Positions 9,209 to 17,350 of a stretch of 64,000 nucleotides of DNA are shown one piece after another. Position 1 is the stretch's first letter. Each line of letters starts with the position of its first letter. The DNA is from Pseudomonas sp. KUIN-1 (GTDB lineage Bacteria; Pseudomonadota; Gammaproteobacteria; Pseudomonadales; Pseudomonadaceae), in NCBI RefSeq assembly GCF_009176725.1, contig NZ_AP020337.1, positions 2,418,001-2,482,000 of the forward strand. Direction: 5' to 3'. A program made the position numbers and the translations under genes. Below the pieces are notes generated by a model. That model saw nothing but the letters and a program-made list of their open reading frames with translations. It was not told the origin of the DNA and searched no databases.

Positions 9209-10135
9209 ATGGCGCCATTGAGAGTGGCTTGTGTGATCCCGACCTACAACGGACGCAAGGATCTGGAACGTCTCCTGGATTCACTGGCTGCGCAGACTGC
9301 CAGCTTCGATACGCTGATCGTGGACTCCAGTTCCTCGGATGGCACGCTGGAGCTGGCGCAAGCGCGATGTGCCAATGTGCTGCGCATCGACAGCAAGGAT
9401 TTCAACCACGGCGGCACCCGGCAGATGATGGTCGATCTGCATCCCGACTATGACGTGTATGTCTTCATGACCCAGGATGCGTACGTTGAAGACATCAATG
9501 CCATTGCCAACATTCTGTTGCCCTTCGCCGACCCGAAGGTCGGTGCTGTGTGCGGGCGACAGCTGCCGCACAAGGATGCCAACCTGCTGGCCCAGCATGC
9601 ACGGTTGTTCAATTACCCGCCGACCTCGCAGATCAAAACGCTGGCCGATGCCGGGACGCTGGGCATCAAGACGCCATTCATGTCCAACTCGTTTGCGGCC
9701 TATCGGGGCGAAGCGTTGCGGGCCATTGGCGGTTTCCCGCGGCATGTGATTCTTTCAGAAGACATGTACGTCACCGCGAAAATGCTCATCGATGGCTGGA
9801 AAGCGGCTTACGAAGGCTCGGCGGTCTGCCGTCACTCCCACAATTACAGCCTGCGCGAAGAGTTTCGTCGTTACTTTGATATCGGTGTGTTCCAGGCCCG
9901 CGAAGCGTGGATCTACGAAACCTTTGGCGGCATTGGTGGCGAGGGCATGCGTTACGTCAAGTCCGAGCTGAAATTCCTCGGTCCCCGGCGAATCCTCTGG
10001 TGGCCTGTGTCGTTCGTGCGTAATGCGCTGAAGCTACTGGCCTACAAGCTGAGCCGGCAGGAAAAACGCTTGCCCCGCGGCGTGAAGAAGAAGCTCGGCA
10101 TGTACGCGCGTTACTGGGACAGCCCCTACGCCTGA
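9209..10135 (+). CDS. Family 2 glycosyltransferase, rhamnosyltransferase-like
   Basis: A 308-residue GT-A fold enzyme. VACVIPTYNGRKDLERLLDSL at the N-terminus binds the nucleotide sugar, IVDSSSSDGT follows, and the middle carries VFMTQDAYVED in place of the usual DxD. ILSEDMYVTAKML holds the ED of the catalytic base, with conserved HSHNYSLREEFRRYFDIG. This pattern is that of putative rhamnosyltransferases acting on cell-surface polysaccharide. The ATG at 9209 has GGAG eight bases before it; the upstream GTG at 9176 has no support. No polysaccharide genes surround it, so the acceptor is unknown. Confidence 0.8.
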   Translation: MAPLRVACVIPTYNGRKDLERLLDSLAAQTASFDTLIVDSSSSDGTLELAQARCANVLRIDSKDFNHGGTRQMMVDLHPDYDVYVFMTQDAYVEDINAIANILLPFADPKVGAVCGRQLPHKDANLLAQHARLFNYPPTSQIKTLADAGTLGIKTPFMSNSFAAYRGEALRAIGGFPRHVILSEDMYVTAKMLIDGWKAAYEGSAVCRHSHNYSLREEFRRYFDIGVFQAREAWIYETFGGIGGEGMRYVKSELKFLGPRRILWWPVSFVRNALKLLAYKLSRQEKRLPRGVKKKLGMYARYWDSPYA

Positions 10136-10171
10136 GTTGCGCCGCAGACCAGCCTGCGGCGCATGAGCAGG

Positions 10172-11980
10172 TCAGCTTTTCGCGGCTTCTTCGTCCAGAC
10201 GGTCTGCCTCGAACAGTTGCGCGAGGTCGGCCCTGGCTTCGCGGGCGGTCTGCAGGACCTTGGCGTCGTCGTCATACACCTCATGCTGAGCGGCCAGCAC
10301 CTGTTCGTCGTGACGTTTGAAGCGACTGATGCGTGCGTCGGCCTGTGTTTCGCTGAGGCCCAGGCCCATGAGGGTCTGGCGACTCATTTCCAGGCTTGAA
10401 TAGAACGTTTCGCGAACCGCGTGAGCGCCCAGGTCCATCAACCGATGAACATGCTGGCGGTTACGTGCGCGGGCAATGATCTTCATGTGCGGATACAGCT
10501 TGCGGATCAGCTCGGCAGTCTTGATGTTGGTGTCAGGATCATCGGTCGCGATGACGAAGTATTCGGCCTCATCGACTTTGGCGGCACGCAGTATTTCCGG
10601 GCGCAACGGGTCGCCATAGAAGACCGGTACATTGCCAAAGCTACGGGAGAACTCGATGGACTCGACGGCGGTATCCAGGGCGATGAAAGGAATCTTCTGC
10701 GCGCGCAGGATACGCGCGACAATCTGTCCCATACGGCCCATGCCGGCAATGACGACGCGTGGTTTGTCGGTCTGGATATCGCGGTATTCCTCCGGCACCT
10801 CGACAGGCTTGACCTTGGGTTTGATCCAGCGCGCCAGAGCAATGAACAGCAACGGCGTGACCGCCATCGACAAGGTGATGGTCAACACCAGCATGTCGTA
10901 TAGCCCGGCCTCGAACAGCCCCTGAGCGCTGCCGATCTTGAACACCACAAAGGCAAACTCGCCGCCTGCGGCCAGTACCAGACCCAGCTGCAGCGCGCTG
11001 CGGTTGTTGAGTTCGCCAAGGGTGCGACCGATCAGGAACAGCATCGGCAGCTTGATTGCGATCAGCAATAGCGTCAGGCCCAGCACGATCAGCGGCGAGC
11101 TGAGCAACAGGCCAACGTTGGCGCCCATGCCGACACTGATGAAGAACAGCCCCAGCAATAACCCTTTGAACGGTTCGATCTGTGCTTCCAGTTCGTGACG
11201 GTATTCGGAGTCGGCCAGCAACAGGCCAGCAAGAAACGCGCCCAGCGCCATGGACACTCCCACCAGTTCCATCAGCCACGCTGTGCCTATCACCACCAGC
11301 AAGGCCGTGGCGGTCGAAACTTCCTGGATTTTGGTCTTGGCGACGATCCGGAACACCGGGCGCAGCAAATAGCGCCCGCCAATCACCACAATGGCAATGC
11401 TGCCCAGCACGCGCAGACCGTGGTTGATGCTTTCGCCGGTGTCCATCGCGTGGTCAGCCCCGGCCAGAAACGGCACCATGGCAATCAGCGGGATCGCCGC
11501 AATGTCCTGAAACAGCAGAATCGCGAACGCCATCCTGCCGTGCGGGCTGTTCAGCTGTTTGCGTTCCGCCAGGCTCTGCAGGCCGAAGGCCGTGGACGAC
11601 AGGGCAAGGCCCAGGCCCAGAATGGCCGCGGTGTTCAGCGACTGGCCGAAGGCAGCGAAGGCGACCCCGCCGATGATCAGGCCGGTCAGCAGTACCTGCG
11701 CCATGCCTACGCCAAACACGGATTTGCGCATGACCCATAAACGTTTGGGCGAAAGCTCCAGGCCAATGATGAACAGCAGCAGTACCACGCCAAGTTCGGA
11801 AATATGGCTGACGCTCTCGGTATCACCGATCAGGCCCAATACCGAAGGGCCGATGACCACGCCGGCGAACAAATAGCCGATCACCGCGCCCAGCTTCAAC
11901 CGCTTGGCCAGCGGCACAGTCAGCACGGCGGCGAGCAGGAATACCACTGCGACCTGCAGCAGGCTGCCTTCATGGGGCAT
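10172..11980 (-). CDS. kefB: Glutathione-gated potassium efflux antiporter, KefB/KefC type
   Basis: A 602-residue CPA2 monovalent cation:proton antiporter. About 12 membrane helices span residues 1-375 (GYLFAGVVIGPSVLGLI, VVLLLFIIGLEL, LSSTAFGLQSL, FLAGLLLADSEYRHELE), and a soluble TrkA-N/RCK domain begins near 395 with VVIAGMGRMGQIVARIL, then the IATDDPDTN motif. These systems protect against electrophiles by lowering the cytoplasmic pH. The ATG at 11980 has AAGGAG with a seven-base spacer; the extra ten codons upstream are ignored. No KefF/KefG-like ancillary gene is adjacent. Choice between KefB and KefC is not possible from sequence. Confidence 0.9.
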   Translation of the reverse strand: MPHEGSLLQVAVVFLLAAVLTVPLAKRLKLGAVIGYLFAGVVIGPSVLGLIGDTESVSHISELGVVLLLFIIGLELSPKRLWVMRKSVFGVGMAQVLLTGLIIGGVAFAAFGQSLNTAAILGLGLALSSTAFGLQSLAERKQLNSPHGRMAFAILLFQDIAAIPLIAMVPFLAGADHAMDTGESINHGLRVLGSIAIVVIGGRYLLRPVFRIVAKTKIQEVSTATALLVVIGTAWLMELVGVSMALGAFLAGLLLADSEYRHELEAQIEPFKGLLLGLFFISVGMGANVGLLLSSPLIVLGLTLLLIAIKLPMLFLIGRTLGELNNRSALQLGLVLAAGGEFAFVVFKIGSAQGLFEAGLYDMLVLTITLSMAVTPLLFIALARWIKPKVKPVEVPEEYRDIQTDKPRVVIAGMGRMGQIVARILRAQKIPFIALDTAVESIEFSRSFGNVPVFYGDPLRPEILRAAKVDEAEYFVIATDDPDTNIKTAELIRKLYPHMKIIARARNRQHVHRLMDLGAHAVRETFYSSLEMSRQTLMGLGLSETQADARISRFKRHDEQVLAAQHEVYDDDAKVLQTAREARADLAQLFEADRLDEEAAKS

Positions 11981-12226
11981 GTAAAACTCCTTGGTAATAA
12001 TTGAACACACTGTTGAAGCAGGGGCGGTATTAAAGCATGGGAGTTTTACACGGCAACGCGCATCGCAGCATGACGATAATCAACGTCGTTGATAGAACCT
12101 GCAGGAAAGGGCGCGCGTGAGGGGGGGACAAGGCGCGTGACGATGCCATCTGTCGCGCATCGGCGTAAGATATGCCCGCAAACAGGCAGCGTCAGTTGCC
12201 TGCTCATGAGCATTCAGGAAACCGTT

Positions 12227-12415
12227 ATGACCAACAAGCAGCGTTTGATTTACTCGATTCTGATCGCCCTCGGCGTTCTGGCGATCATGCTGGGCTTGTC
12301 GCATCTGCAAAACAGCGGTGCCATCACCGAAAAGACCTTTCAGTACATTGCAATCAGCGTGGCGGTGCTGGTGGTGATCCTCAACGGCATCATGCGTCGC
12401 AAGGTCAAGCGCTAA
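12227..12415 (+). CDS. Small two-helix inner membrane protein
   Basis: A 62-residue protein starting MTNKQRLIYSILIALGVLA. Two hydrophobic helices (about 8-26 and 40-56) are linked by a short polar loop (QNSGAITEKTF), and the end is basic (RRKVKR), so both termini are likely cytoplasmic. The start has GGA eight bases upstream. I do not recognise a family with known function. It is divergent from kefB and faces the Fur-like gene tail to tail. Confidence 0.65.
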   Translation: MTNKQRLIYSILIALGVLAIMLGLSHLQNSGAITEKTFQYIAISVAVLVVILNGIMRRKVKR

Positions 12416-12448
12416 GCGCTGGTGACCGGTGCGGCGATGAGGCGGGGT

Positions 12449-12841
12449 TTACCGGGCGCTGTTCTTGCCGATTTCTCCCAGCCATTCCCGGGCGCGGGGG
12501 TGCAGGCTGTAGGTCTTGTCGTCGTTGAGGTCGATCACGCCCTCGTCGCACAGACGCTTGAGCACCTCGCGCACGCTCAGAAACGATAGCGGCACATCGA
12601 GCCTGAGCAACTGGCTGTGTACGCCGCGCACTCCCAGAGGGTGGCCTTCTTCACTCGAGACCATTAGCGCGTCGAGCACCTTGAGCCTGACCAGGCTGGT
12701 GCGCAGGCCGAAGCTTTTCAGGAGCATCCGGATGTGCTCGTTTCCGGGCCGCTCGGTCTCCAGAGCGGGCGACTGTGCCTGCGCAGCCACTGCGGTTTGC
12801 CGCAGCAGGGTGCGAGTCGTGATTCCTTGGCGATTGAACAT
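12449..12841 (-). CDS. Fur-like winged-helix protein lacking the metal-binding dimer domain
   Basis: A 130-residue protein. Residues 35-115 look like the DNA-binding half of Fur: HIRMLLKSFGLRTSLVRLKVLDAL, then VHSQLLRLDVPLSFLSVREVLKRLCDEGVIDL, matching the helix-turn-helix and wing of the family. The C-terminal His/Cys metal-binding and dimerisation domain is absent; the protein ends soon after the wing. The first 30 residues are of low complexity. AAGGAG lies seven bases before the ATG at 12841. It is 225 bases downstream of fecR on the same strand. Whether it senses metal is doubtful from the missing ligands. Confidence 0.7.
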   Translation of the reverse strand: MFNRQGITTRTLLRQTAVAAQAQSPALETERPGNEHIRMLLKSFGLRTSLVRLKVLDALMVSSEEGHPLGVRGVHSQLLRLDVPLSFLSVREVLKRLCDEGVIDLNDDKTYSLHPRAREWLGEIGKNSAR

Positions 12842-13066
12842 CCGCAAACTCCTTTTCAGGCTTTTTAAACACTCTCAATTACTAAGACGAACGAGCTCGG
12901 CAAAACCTCAGTTATAGGCGGAAAAAAATCTGCGGCCCAGCCTGTACAGGCTCGCTGCAGCGAGGTGCGCTTGAGGTTAGATGAAGAATCGACGGGCGCG
13001 AGAAGAGATCGTTCCGACGATGGGCGCAGCCGAAATTACCGCGCGTCAGCAAGACCGCGAGTGCGA

Positions 13067-14095
13067 TCAGCCTTTCGGAGCGTCGGCGGTGCGGCGGTTG
13101 AGTACCGGGTTGCCGTTCTGATTCTGCGTCACATACACCGGCAACACCTTGGGCAGTGAGCCCAGCAGGCTCGACAGGTCGTGAGTGTTGTAACTGCCGC
13201 CCAGGCGCATGGCTCCGGTTGCACTGTCCGCCAGCAGAATGGGGGTTTGCAGGTAGCGATTGATCAACGGCAGTGCCTGGCTGAGCGGCAGGTCATTGAA
13301 GATCAGCTTGCCATTGCGCCACGCCAGGCTGGTATCGCGTGCTTCGGTCTGGCTGATCAGTGGAGCGTCGTCGCCTGCCTTGTAACTGGCCTGCATGCCG
13401 GGGGCCAGGGCGTGGCTCGAAGAAGGATGTGCACGATCACTGTTGATCTGAACCGAACCCTCGACCAGCGTCACGCGTACCTGATCCTGATACATCCATA
13501 CGTTGAAGCGTGTGCCGGTGACCCTGATGCTGCCTGCGCCGGCATCGACCACAAAAGGGTGCGAGCTGTCGTGGCTGACCTCAAAGAACGCCTCGCCCTT
13601 TGTCAGCGTGACGCTGCGTCGATCCCGGTAATTGGCGTAGGTCAGCTCGGTACCCAGGTTCAGCTCGGCGCGGCTGCCGTCTTCCAGCATGACCAGGCGT
13701 GTAGCGGTGTCGGCGTTGTAGGTTTCGTAGGCGTCAGGCAGCCAGCCCTGATGCCAGCCGACATACCCGGCGATCGGCAGTGCCAGAGCAACGACCGCTG
13801 CGGCTGTGGCCAGTTTTGCCCAGCGGCGACCGCGACGAGGCCGAACGTGATCGGGCAGGGCAGCCTGGGTTTGGCGCGCAGGTGCCGGGTTGAGCGGTTC
13901 GATTTGCCCGGTGATGTCCCAGACTTCCAGCATGGCGTTGTATTCGATCGCATGCAGGGGGTGGGCCTTCAGCCATTGCTCGAATGCTTTTCGTTCTGCA
14001 GCGGTACAGTCTTCTGCATGCAGGCGCATGCACCAATGCGCAGCGGCATCGGTGATCGCGTCGTGTTCTGCCTTGCTGAAAAGAGGGTCGCTCAT
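13067..14095 (-). CDS. fecR: FecR-family anti-sigma/sigma-regulator protein without neighbouring sigma factor
   Basis: A 342-residue single-span membrane regulator. The N-terminal DUF4880 part (AAAHWCMRLHAEDCTAAERKAFEQWL) binds an ECF sigma factor; a membrane helix lies at about residues 97-114; the periplasmic FecR domain follows (DGSRAELNLGTELTY, GEAFFEVSHDSSHPFVV, TRFNVW) and a C-terminal STN-like part ends the protein. In the usual locus a fecI-type sigma gene lies just upstream and a TonB-dependent receptor downstream. Here the upstream neighbour is dpkA on the other strand and the downstream neighbour is the Fur-like gene, so neither partner is present. Confidence 0.87.
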   Translation of the reverse strand: MSDPLFSKAEHDAITDAAAHWCMRLHAEDCTAAERKAFEQWLKAHPLHAIEYNAMLEVWDITGQIEPLNPAPARQTQAALPDHVRPRRGRRWAKLATAAAVVALALPIAGYVGWHQGWLPDAYETYNADTATRLVMLEDGSRAELNLGTELTYANYRDRRSVTLTKGEAFFEVSHDSSHPFVVDAGAGSIRVTGTRFNVWMYQDQVRVTLVEGSVQINSDRAHPSSSHALAPGMQASYKAGDDAPLISQTEARDTSLAWRNGKLIFNDLPLSQALPLINRYLQTPILLADSATGAMRLGGSYNTHDLSSLLGSLPKVLPVYVTQNQNGNPVLNRRTADAPKG

Positions 14096-14197
14096 GGGCG
14101 CTCCAGCCTATACCTTCGGCGCATTCTACCCTTTGATTTCAGGGAGAGAGAACATTTGCAGGCCATTGCCCATGAAGGTGCTGCGTATTTTCTGGTG

Positions 14198-14216
14198 AAT
14201 GCAAGCGGCTCTCATT
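14198..14216. promoter_or_regulatory. Possible degenerate Fur box upstream of fecR
   Basis: On the fecR strand AATGAGAGCCGCTTGCATT lies about 100 bases before the fecR start. It keeps AATGAGA and the GCAT half seen in many Pseudomonas iron boxes but is imperfect in the middle. Iron control would fit a FecR gene; this is a visual match only. Confidence 0.3.
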
Positions 14217-14354
14217 GAAAACTCCCCGTCGCATCCTGAGTGCTATTGCCCGGGGAGTGTCCTTGCAGCGTCCGCAGCGCTACTCTCGGGGCTTGCATTC
14301 GCCTTGTCGTTCTCGCTAGCGTTCTCGATCTACCGCCATGAACAGGAGTTCCAA

Positions 14355-15386
14355 ATGCGCGCCAATCCTGCCGATCAGTCGACCCGGGCCGTTTCCCTTG
14401 AGCAACTGACAGATCTGTTGCGCCGAATCTTCCTCGCCCATGGCACCCGCGCAGAGGTTGCCGAGGTGCTTGCCGAGAACTGCGCCAGCGCCCAGCGTGA
14501 TGGCTCGCACAGCCATGGCATCTTTCGCATTCCCGGCTACCTCTCATCGCTGGCCAGCGGTTGGGTGGATGGCAAGGCTGTGCCGGTGGTCGAGGATGTC
14601 GGCGCTGCGTTTGTCCGGGTCGATGCCGGAGGCGGTTTTGCCCAGCCCGCACTGGCGGCGGCCAGAGCTCTGTTGATCGACAAGGCGCGCAGTGCCGGCA
14701 TTGCGGTTCTGGCCATTCGCAACTCTCATCACTTCGCTGCGTTATGGCCGGATGTGGAGCCTTTCGCCGAACAGGGGCTGGTCGCCCTGAGCATGGTCAA
14801 CAGCATGACCTGCGTTGTGCCGCATGGCGCGCGTCAGCCCCTGTTCGGTACCAACCCGATTGCTTTCGCCGCGCCCCGTGCAGGCGGCGAGCCTGTGGTT
14901 TTCGATCTGGCGACCAGCGCCGTTGCCCACGGTGATGTGCAGATCGCCGCACGCGAAGGTCGATTGCTGCCAGCAGGCATGGGCGTCGATCGCGACGGCC
15001 AGCCCACTGAAGAGCCCCGCGCCATTCTCGAGGGCGGCGCGTTGTTGCCCTTCGGCGGGCACAAGGGCTCAGCACTGTCGATGATGGTCGAGCTGCTGGC
15101 CGCAGGGCTGACGGGGGGCAATTTCTCATTCGAATTCGACTGGTCGAAGCATCCCGGGGCACAGACACCCTGGACCGGTCAGTTGCTGATCGTCATCGAT
15201 CCTGACAAGGGCAGTGGTCAGTCGTTTGCGCAGCGCAGCGAGGAGCTGGTACGACAGCTCCATGGGGCAGGGCAGGAGCGTCTGCCGGGGGATCGGCGTT
15301 ATAGCGAACGCGCGCGATCAATGGCACACGGTATCAGCATCGCCCAGACTGACCTGGAGCGCCTGCAAGCACTGGCGGGTCATTGA
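14355..15386 (+). CDS. dpkA: Delta1-piperideine-2-carboxylate / delta1-pyrroline-2-carboxylate reductase (malate/L-lactate dehydrogenase family)
   Basis: A 343-residue LDH2-family NAD(P)H-dependent reductase. Diagnostic stretches are DGSHSHGIFRIPGYL near residue 50, SHHFAALWPDVEPFAEQGLV with the catalytic His, GTNPIAFAAPR, and LLPFGGHKGSALSMMVELL near residue 230. The sequence is, from memory, very close to the DpkA of P. syringae pv. tomato, which reduces the cyclic imines of D-lysine and D-proline catabolism to L-pipecolate and L-proline. AGGAG lies eight bases before the ATG at 14355; homology begins there, not at the open frame further upstream. It is transcribed alone. Confidence 0.92.
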   Translation: MRANPADQSTRAVSLEQLTDLLRRIFLAHGTRAEVAEVLAENCASAQRDGSHSHGIFRIPGYLSSLASGWVDGKAVPVVEDVGAAFVRVDAGGGFAQPALAAARALLIDKARSAGIAVLAIRNSHHFAALWPDVEPFAEQGLVALSMVNSMTCVVPHGARQPLFGTNPIAFAAPRAGGEPVVFDLATSAVAHGDVQIAAREGRLLPAGMGVDRDGQPTEEPRAILEGGALLPFGGHKGSALSMMVELLAAGLTGGNFSFEFDWSKHPGAQTPWTGQLLIVIDPDKGSGQSFAQRSEELVRQLHGAGQERLPGDRRYSERARSMAHGISIAQTDLERLQALAGH

Positions 15387-15448
15387 GGCATTTACAAATT
15401 CACTGACCATTCGTCGCGACCAGTCTTGTATCAGCGCGCTGTTCAAAA

Positions 15449-15468
15449 TACTGTATGCATGAACAGTA
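15449..15468 (+). promoter_or_regulatory. LexA (SOS) box
   Basis: TACTGTATGCATGAACAGTA has the CTG, ten bases, CAG spacing and the flanking TA of the gamma-proteobacterial LexA box. It sits 20 bases before the ATG of the 65-residue gene at 15489, an ideal repressing position. A second box is at 18331. Confidence 0.75.
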
Positions 15469-15488
15469 AAAAACGAATGAGGTCTGTC

Positions 15489-15686
15489 ATGTCCCTTAAG
15501 TCAGCGCAAAGTCCGATTGCTCAACAACATCGTACGCTCTCTGCAGTCAACGAAATGCAGCGCGAGGATTTTCTCCGGCTGGCGGCCGCACTGCGCCAGT
15601 TCAATGCCTACGAGCCGGAGGTGTCGATAGTCATCGCGGCCGCCCGCGCGGGCGGTGAATACCGCCAGGCCAGCGCGATGGAGTAA
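15489..15686 (+). CDS. Small protein of unknown function under a LexA box
   Basis: A 65-residue, mostly helical soluble protein (MSLKSAQSPIAQQHRTLS, then MQREDFLRLAAALRQFNAYEPEVSIVIAAARAGGEYRQ). No signal peptide or membrane helix. GAGG lies seven bases before the ATG at 15489; upstream in-frame ATGs overlap the LexA box and are unlikely. I do not recognise a family. The LexA box implies induction by DNA damage. Confidence 0.6.
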   Translation: MSLKSAQSPIAQQHRTLSAVNEMQREDFLRLAAALRQFNAYEPEVSIVIAAARAGGEYRQASAME

Positions 15687-15729
15687 AGCGGCTGAATGCA
15701 GCCACGGCACGTCTCGGGTTGATTGTGAG

Positions 15730-15744
15730 TATACGTAACGTATA
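15730..15744 (+). promoter_or_regulatory. Perfect 7-1-7 palindrome upstream of the parD-like/map operon
   Basis: TATACGTAACGTATA is a perfect inverted repeat 30 bases before the start of the ParD-like gene. Ribbon-helix-helix antitoxins bind short palindromes in their own promoter, so autoregulation is the simplest reading. Confidence 0.6.
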
Positions 15745-15773
15745 TGCTTCATATATTCAACTTGAGGTGAATC

Positions 15774-16031
15774 ATGGGTCTGGTAAAAATTTCCGAAAAC
15801 ATGCACGCCAATCTGCGCTCTGCCAGCGTTGCGCTCAGCCGTTCCATCAATGCGCAGGCCGAGCACTGGATGCGTGTCGGTATGCTCGCTGAACTGCACC
15901 CGGCGCTGGATTACAGCGAGATCTGCCAGATGCTGATCCGTCTCGAAAATGCCGGTGAGACCGTGTTGACCGCTTCGAACTTCAACGTCTCGGAGCTTGC
16001 AGCTTCCAGCCTGTCCAAGGCGGCCTCATGA
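15774..16031 (+). CDS. ParD-like antitoxin family protein
   Basis: An 85-residue protein (MGLVKISENMHANLRSASVALSRSINAQAEHWMRVG) with the short beta strand and two helices expected of a ribbon-helix-helix DNA-binding domain, the hallmark of the ParD-like family. A C-terminal tail (ICQMLIRLENAGETVLTASNFNVSE) follows. The stop overlaps the next start as ATGA, so it is translationally coupled to a methionine aminopeptidase gene rather than to a ParE toxin. The palindrome upstream suggests it represses its own operon. The pairing of this family with a MAP recurs, as I recall, in other proteobacteria; its meaning is not known to me. Confidence 0.8.
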   Translation: MGLVKISENMHANLRSASVALSRSINAQAEHWMRVGMLAELHPALDYSEICQMLIRLENAGETVLTASNFNVSELAASSLSKAAS

Positions 16032-16819
16032 GCAGCGCTATCGGTATCAAGACCGAACAGGACCTCGTGCAGTTGCGCATAGCCGGCAGGCTGGCTGCCG
16101 ATGTGCTCGCGATGATCACGCCTTACGTCAAGGCTGGCGTCAGCACCGAAGCGCTCGACGACATCTGCAATGAATACATCGTCAAAGAGCTGAAAGTGAT
16201 TCCCGCGAATGTGGGTTATCACGGTTTTACCAAGACCACCTGCATCTCCCCGAATGCCGTAGTGTGCCATGGCATACCTTCTGCCACCGATATCCTCAAG
16301 GAAGGCGATATCGTCAATATCGACGTTGCAGTGATCAAAGACGGCTGGTACGGCGATACCAGCCGTATGTACCTGGTGGGTGAGGTCAGCCCGCTGGCCA
16401 GGCGTCTGGTCGAGACGACCTATGAGGCAACTCGCGCCGGTATTCATGCCGTGCGTCCGGGGGCAACCCTGGGTGATATCGGTTACGCCATCCAGAGCGT
16501 CGCTCATCGCGAAGGCTTCAGCGTGGTACGTGAGTATTGCGGGCACGGTATCGGGCGCAAGTACCATGAAGAACCGCAGGTTCTGCACTATGGTGCGCAG
16601 GGCAAAGGCCTCAGGCTCAAACCGGGCATGGTGTTCACCATCGAGCCGATGATCAATGCGGGCAGGGCGGGCACCCGGACGTTGCCGGATGGCTGGACGG
16701 TTCTGACCAGCGACCTCTCACTGTCTGCGCAGTGGGAGCATATGGTTGCCGTCACCTCGACCGGTTTCGAGCTGCTGACGCCGTGGCCTGACGGTACGGG
16801 TGATTACCCGGCCATCTGA
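16028..16819 (+). CDS. map: Type I methionine aminopeptidase, coupled to a ParD-like protein
   Basis: A 263-residue M24A metallopeptidase. All five metal ligands are visible: NIDVAVIKDGWYGDTS (two Asp), CGHGIGRKYHEEP (His), FTIEPMI (Glu) and SAQWEHMVAV (Glu). The substrate-site His is in VGYHGF. It removes initiator methionine from nascent proteins. The essential map gene of Pseudomonas is normally beside rpsB-tsf, so this is likely a second copy. It begins inside the end of the ParD-like gene (ATGA overlap) and ends before a strong hairpin. Whether it acts as a toxin, a stress-type peptidase or an ordinary enzyme is open. Confidence 0.92.
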   Translation: MSSAIGIKTEQDLVQLRIAGRLAADVLAMITPYVKAGVSTEALDDICNEYIVKELKVIPANVGYHGFTKTTCISPNAVVCHGIPSATDILKEGDIVNIDVAVIKDGWYGDTSRMYLVGEVSPLARRLVETTYEATRAGIHAVRPGATLGDIGYAIQSVAHREGFSVVREYCGHGIGRKYHEEPQVLHYGAQGKGLRLKPGMVFTIEPMINAGRAGTRTLPDGWTVLTSDLSLSAQWEHMVAVTSTGFELLTPWPDGTGDYPAI

Positions 16820-16847
16820 TCCAGTAGGGTCTGGCAATGTATATGAA

Positions 16848-16875
16848 CAATGGCCTTTTCGAAGGCCATTGCTTT
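16848..16875 (+). terminator. Rho-independent terminator of the map operon
   Basis: CAATGGCCTT and AAGGCCATTG form a ten-base-pair stem around a TTCG loop, followed by CTTTGTT. It lies 28 bases past the map stop. Confidence 0.75.
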
Positions 16876-16893
16876 GTTGGAAAGGGCGATGCC

Positions 16894-17130
16894 TCAGGCT
16901 TGTAGCGAAGACCTTCTCCAATGCACCTGCGTCACGCCAAAACGCTTGGCCTGCAAGGTTGCGACGCCTATCGGGCCTGCGGATATATTGCCGCTCACTG
17001 TCCCGACACCTGCATGCAGGGTCGCACAATGCAATGCATCGCTCTGGCACAGTTGCTTTGCATGATGCAGAAAGCAGTAAGGTTGGCCATTGAACTGATA
17101 GTGAATTTCAAATTCCGTTTGATGATTCAT
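16894..17130 (-). CDS. Small Pseudomonas protein, DUF6555-like
   Basis: A 78-residue protein with start MNHQTEFEIHYQFNGQPYCF and later CATLHAGVG and AKRFGVTQVHWR. The layout (short beta start, LHAGVG, final V-x-W-R) resembles small Pseudomonas proteins that I associate with DUF6555; the identification is from memory and weak. GGGAAG sits just before the ATG. Function unknown. Confidence 0.5.
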   Translation of the reverse strand: MNHQTEFEIHYQFNGQPYCFLHHAKQLCQSDALHCATLHAGVGTVSGNISAGPIGVATLQAKRFGVTQVHWRRSSLQA

Positions 17131-17304
17131 CTTCCCTGCCTGCGAACGTGATGATTAGCCTGGCTGTTTTGACGTATGCACGAGAAGGATCGTCCCCGAC
17201 TACGCCCTTGTTTTCAAAGAGTAGAACGAAAATCATTCTGCTTATGGGCTAGTTAACAGTTGACCGATGAGTGGTTTTGGATTCACTCAGATGCATTCAT
17301 CAAT

Positions 17305-17340
17305 GGCCGAGCAATCATCCGTATGAGGGCTCGGCCTTTG
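17305..17340. terminator. Hairpin after endA
   Basis: GGCCGAG and CTCGGCC enclose an 18-base loop, just past the leftward endA stop. The T run is short, so termination efficiency is uncertain. Confidence 0.45.
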
Positions 17341-17350
17341 ATCAACTTCG

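Noticed and set aside
14199..14354. Longer N-terminus for DpkA from an upstream start
   Set aside because: The extra residues are hydrophobic and unrelated to the family; AGGAG and homology place the start at 14355.
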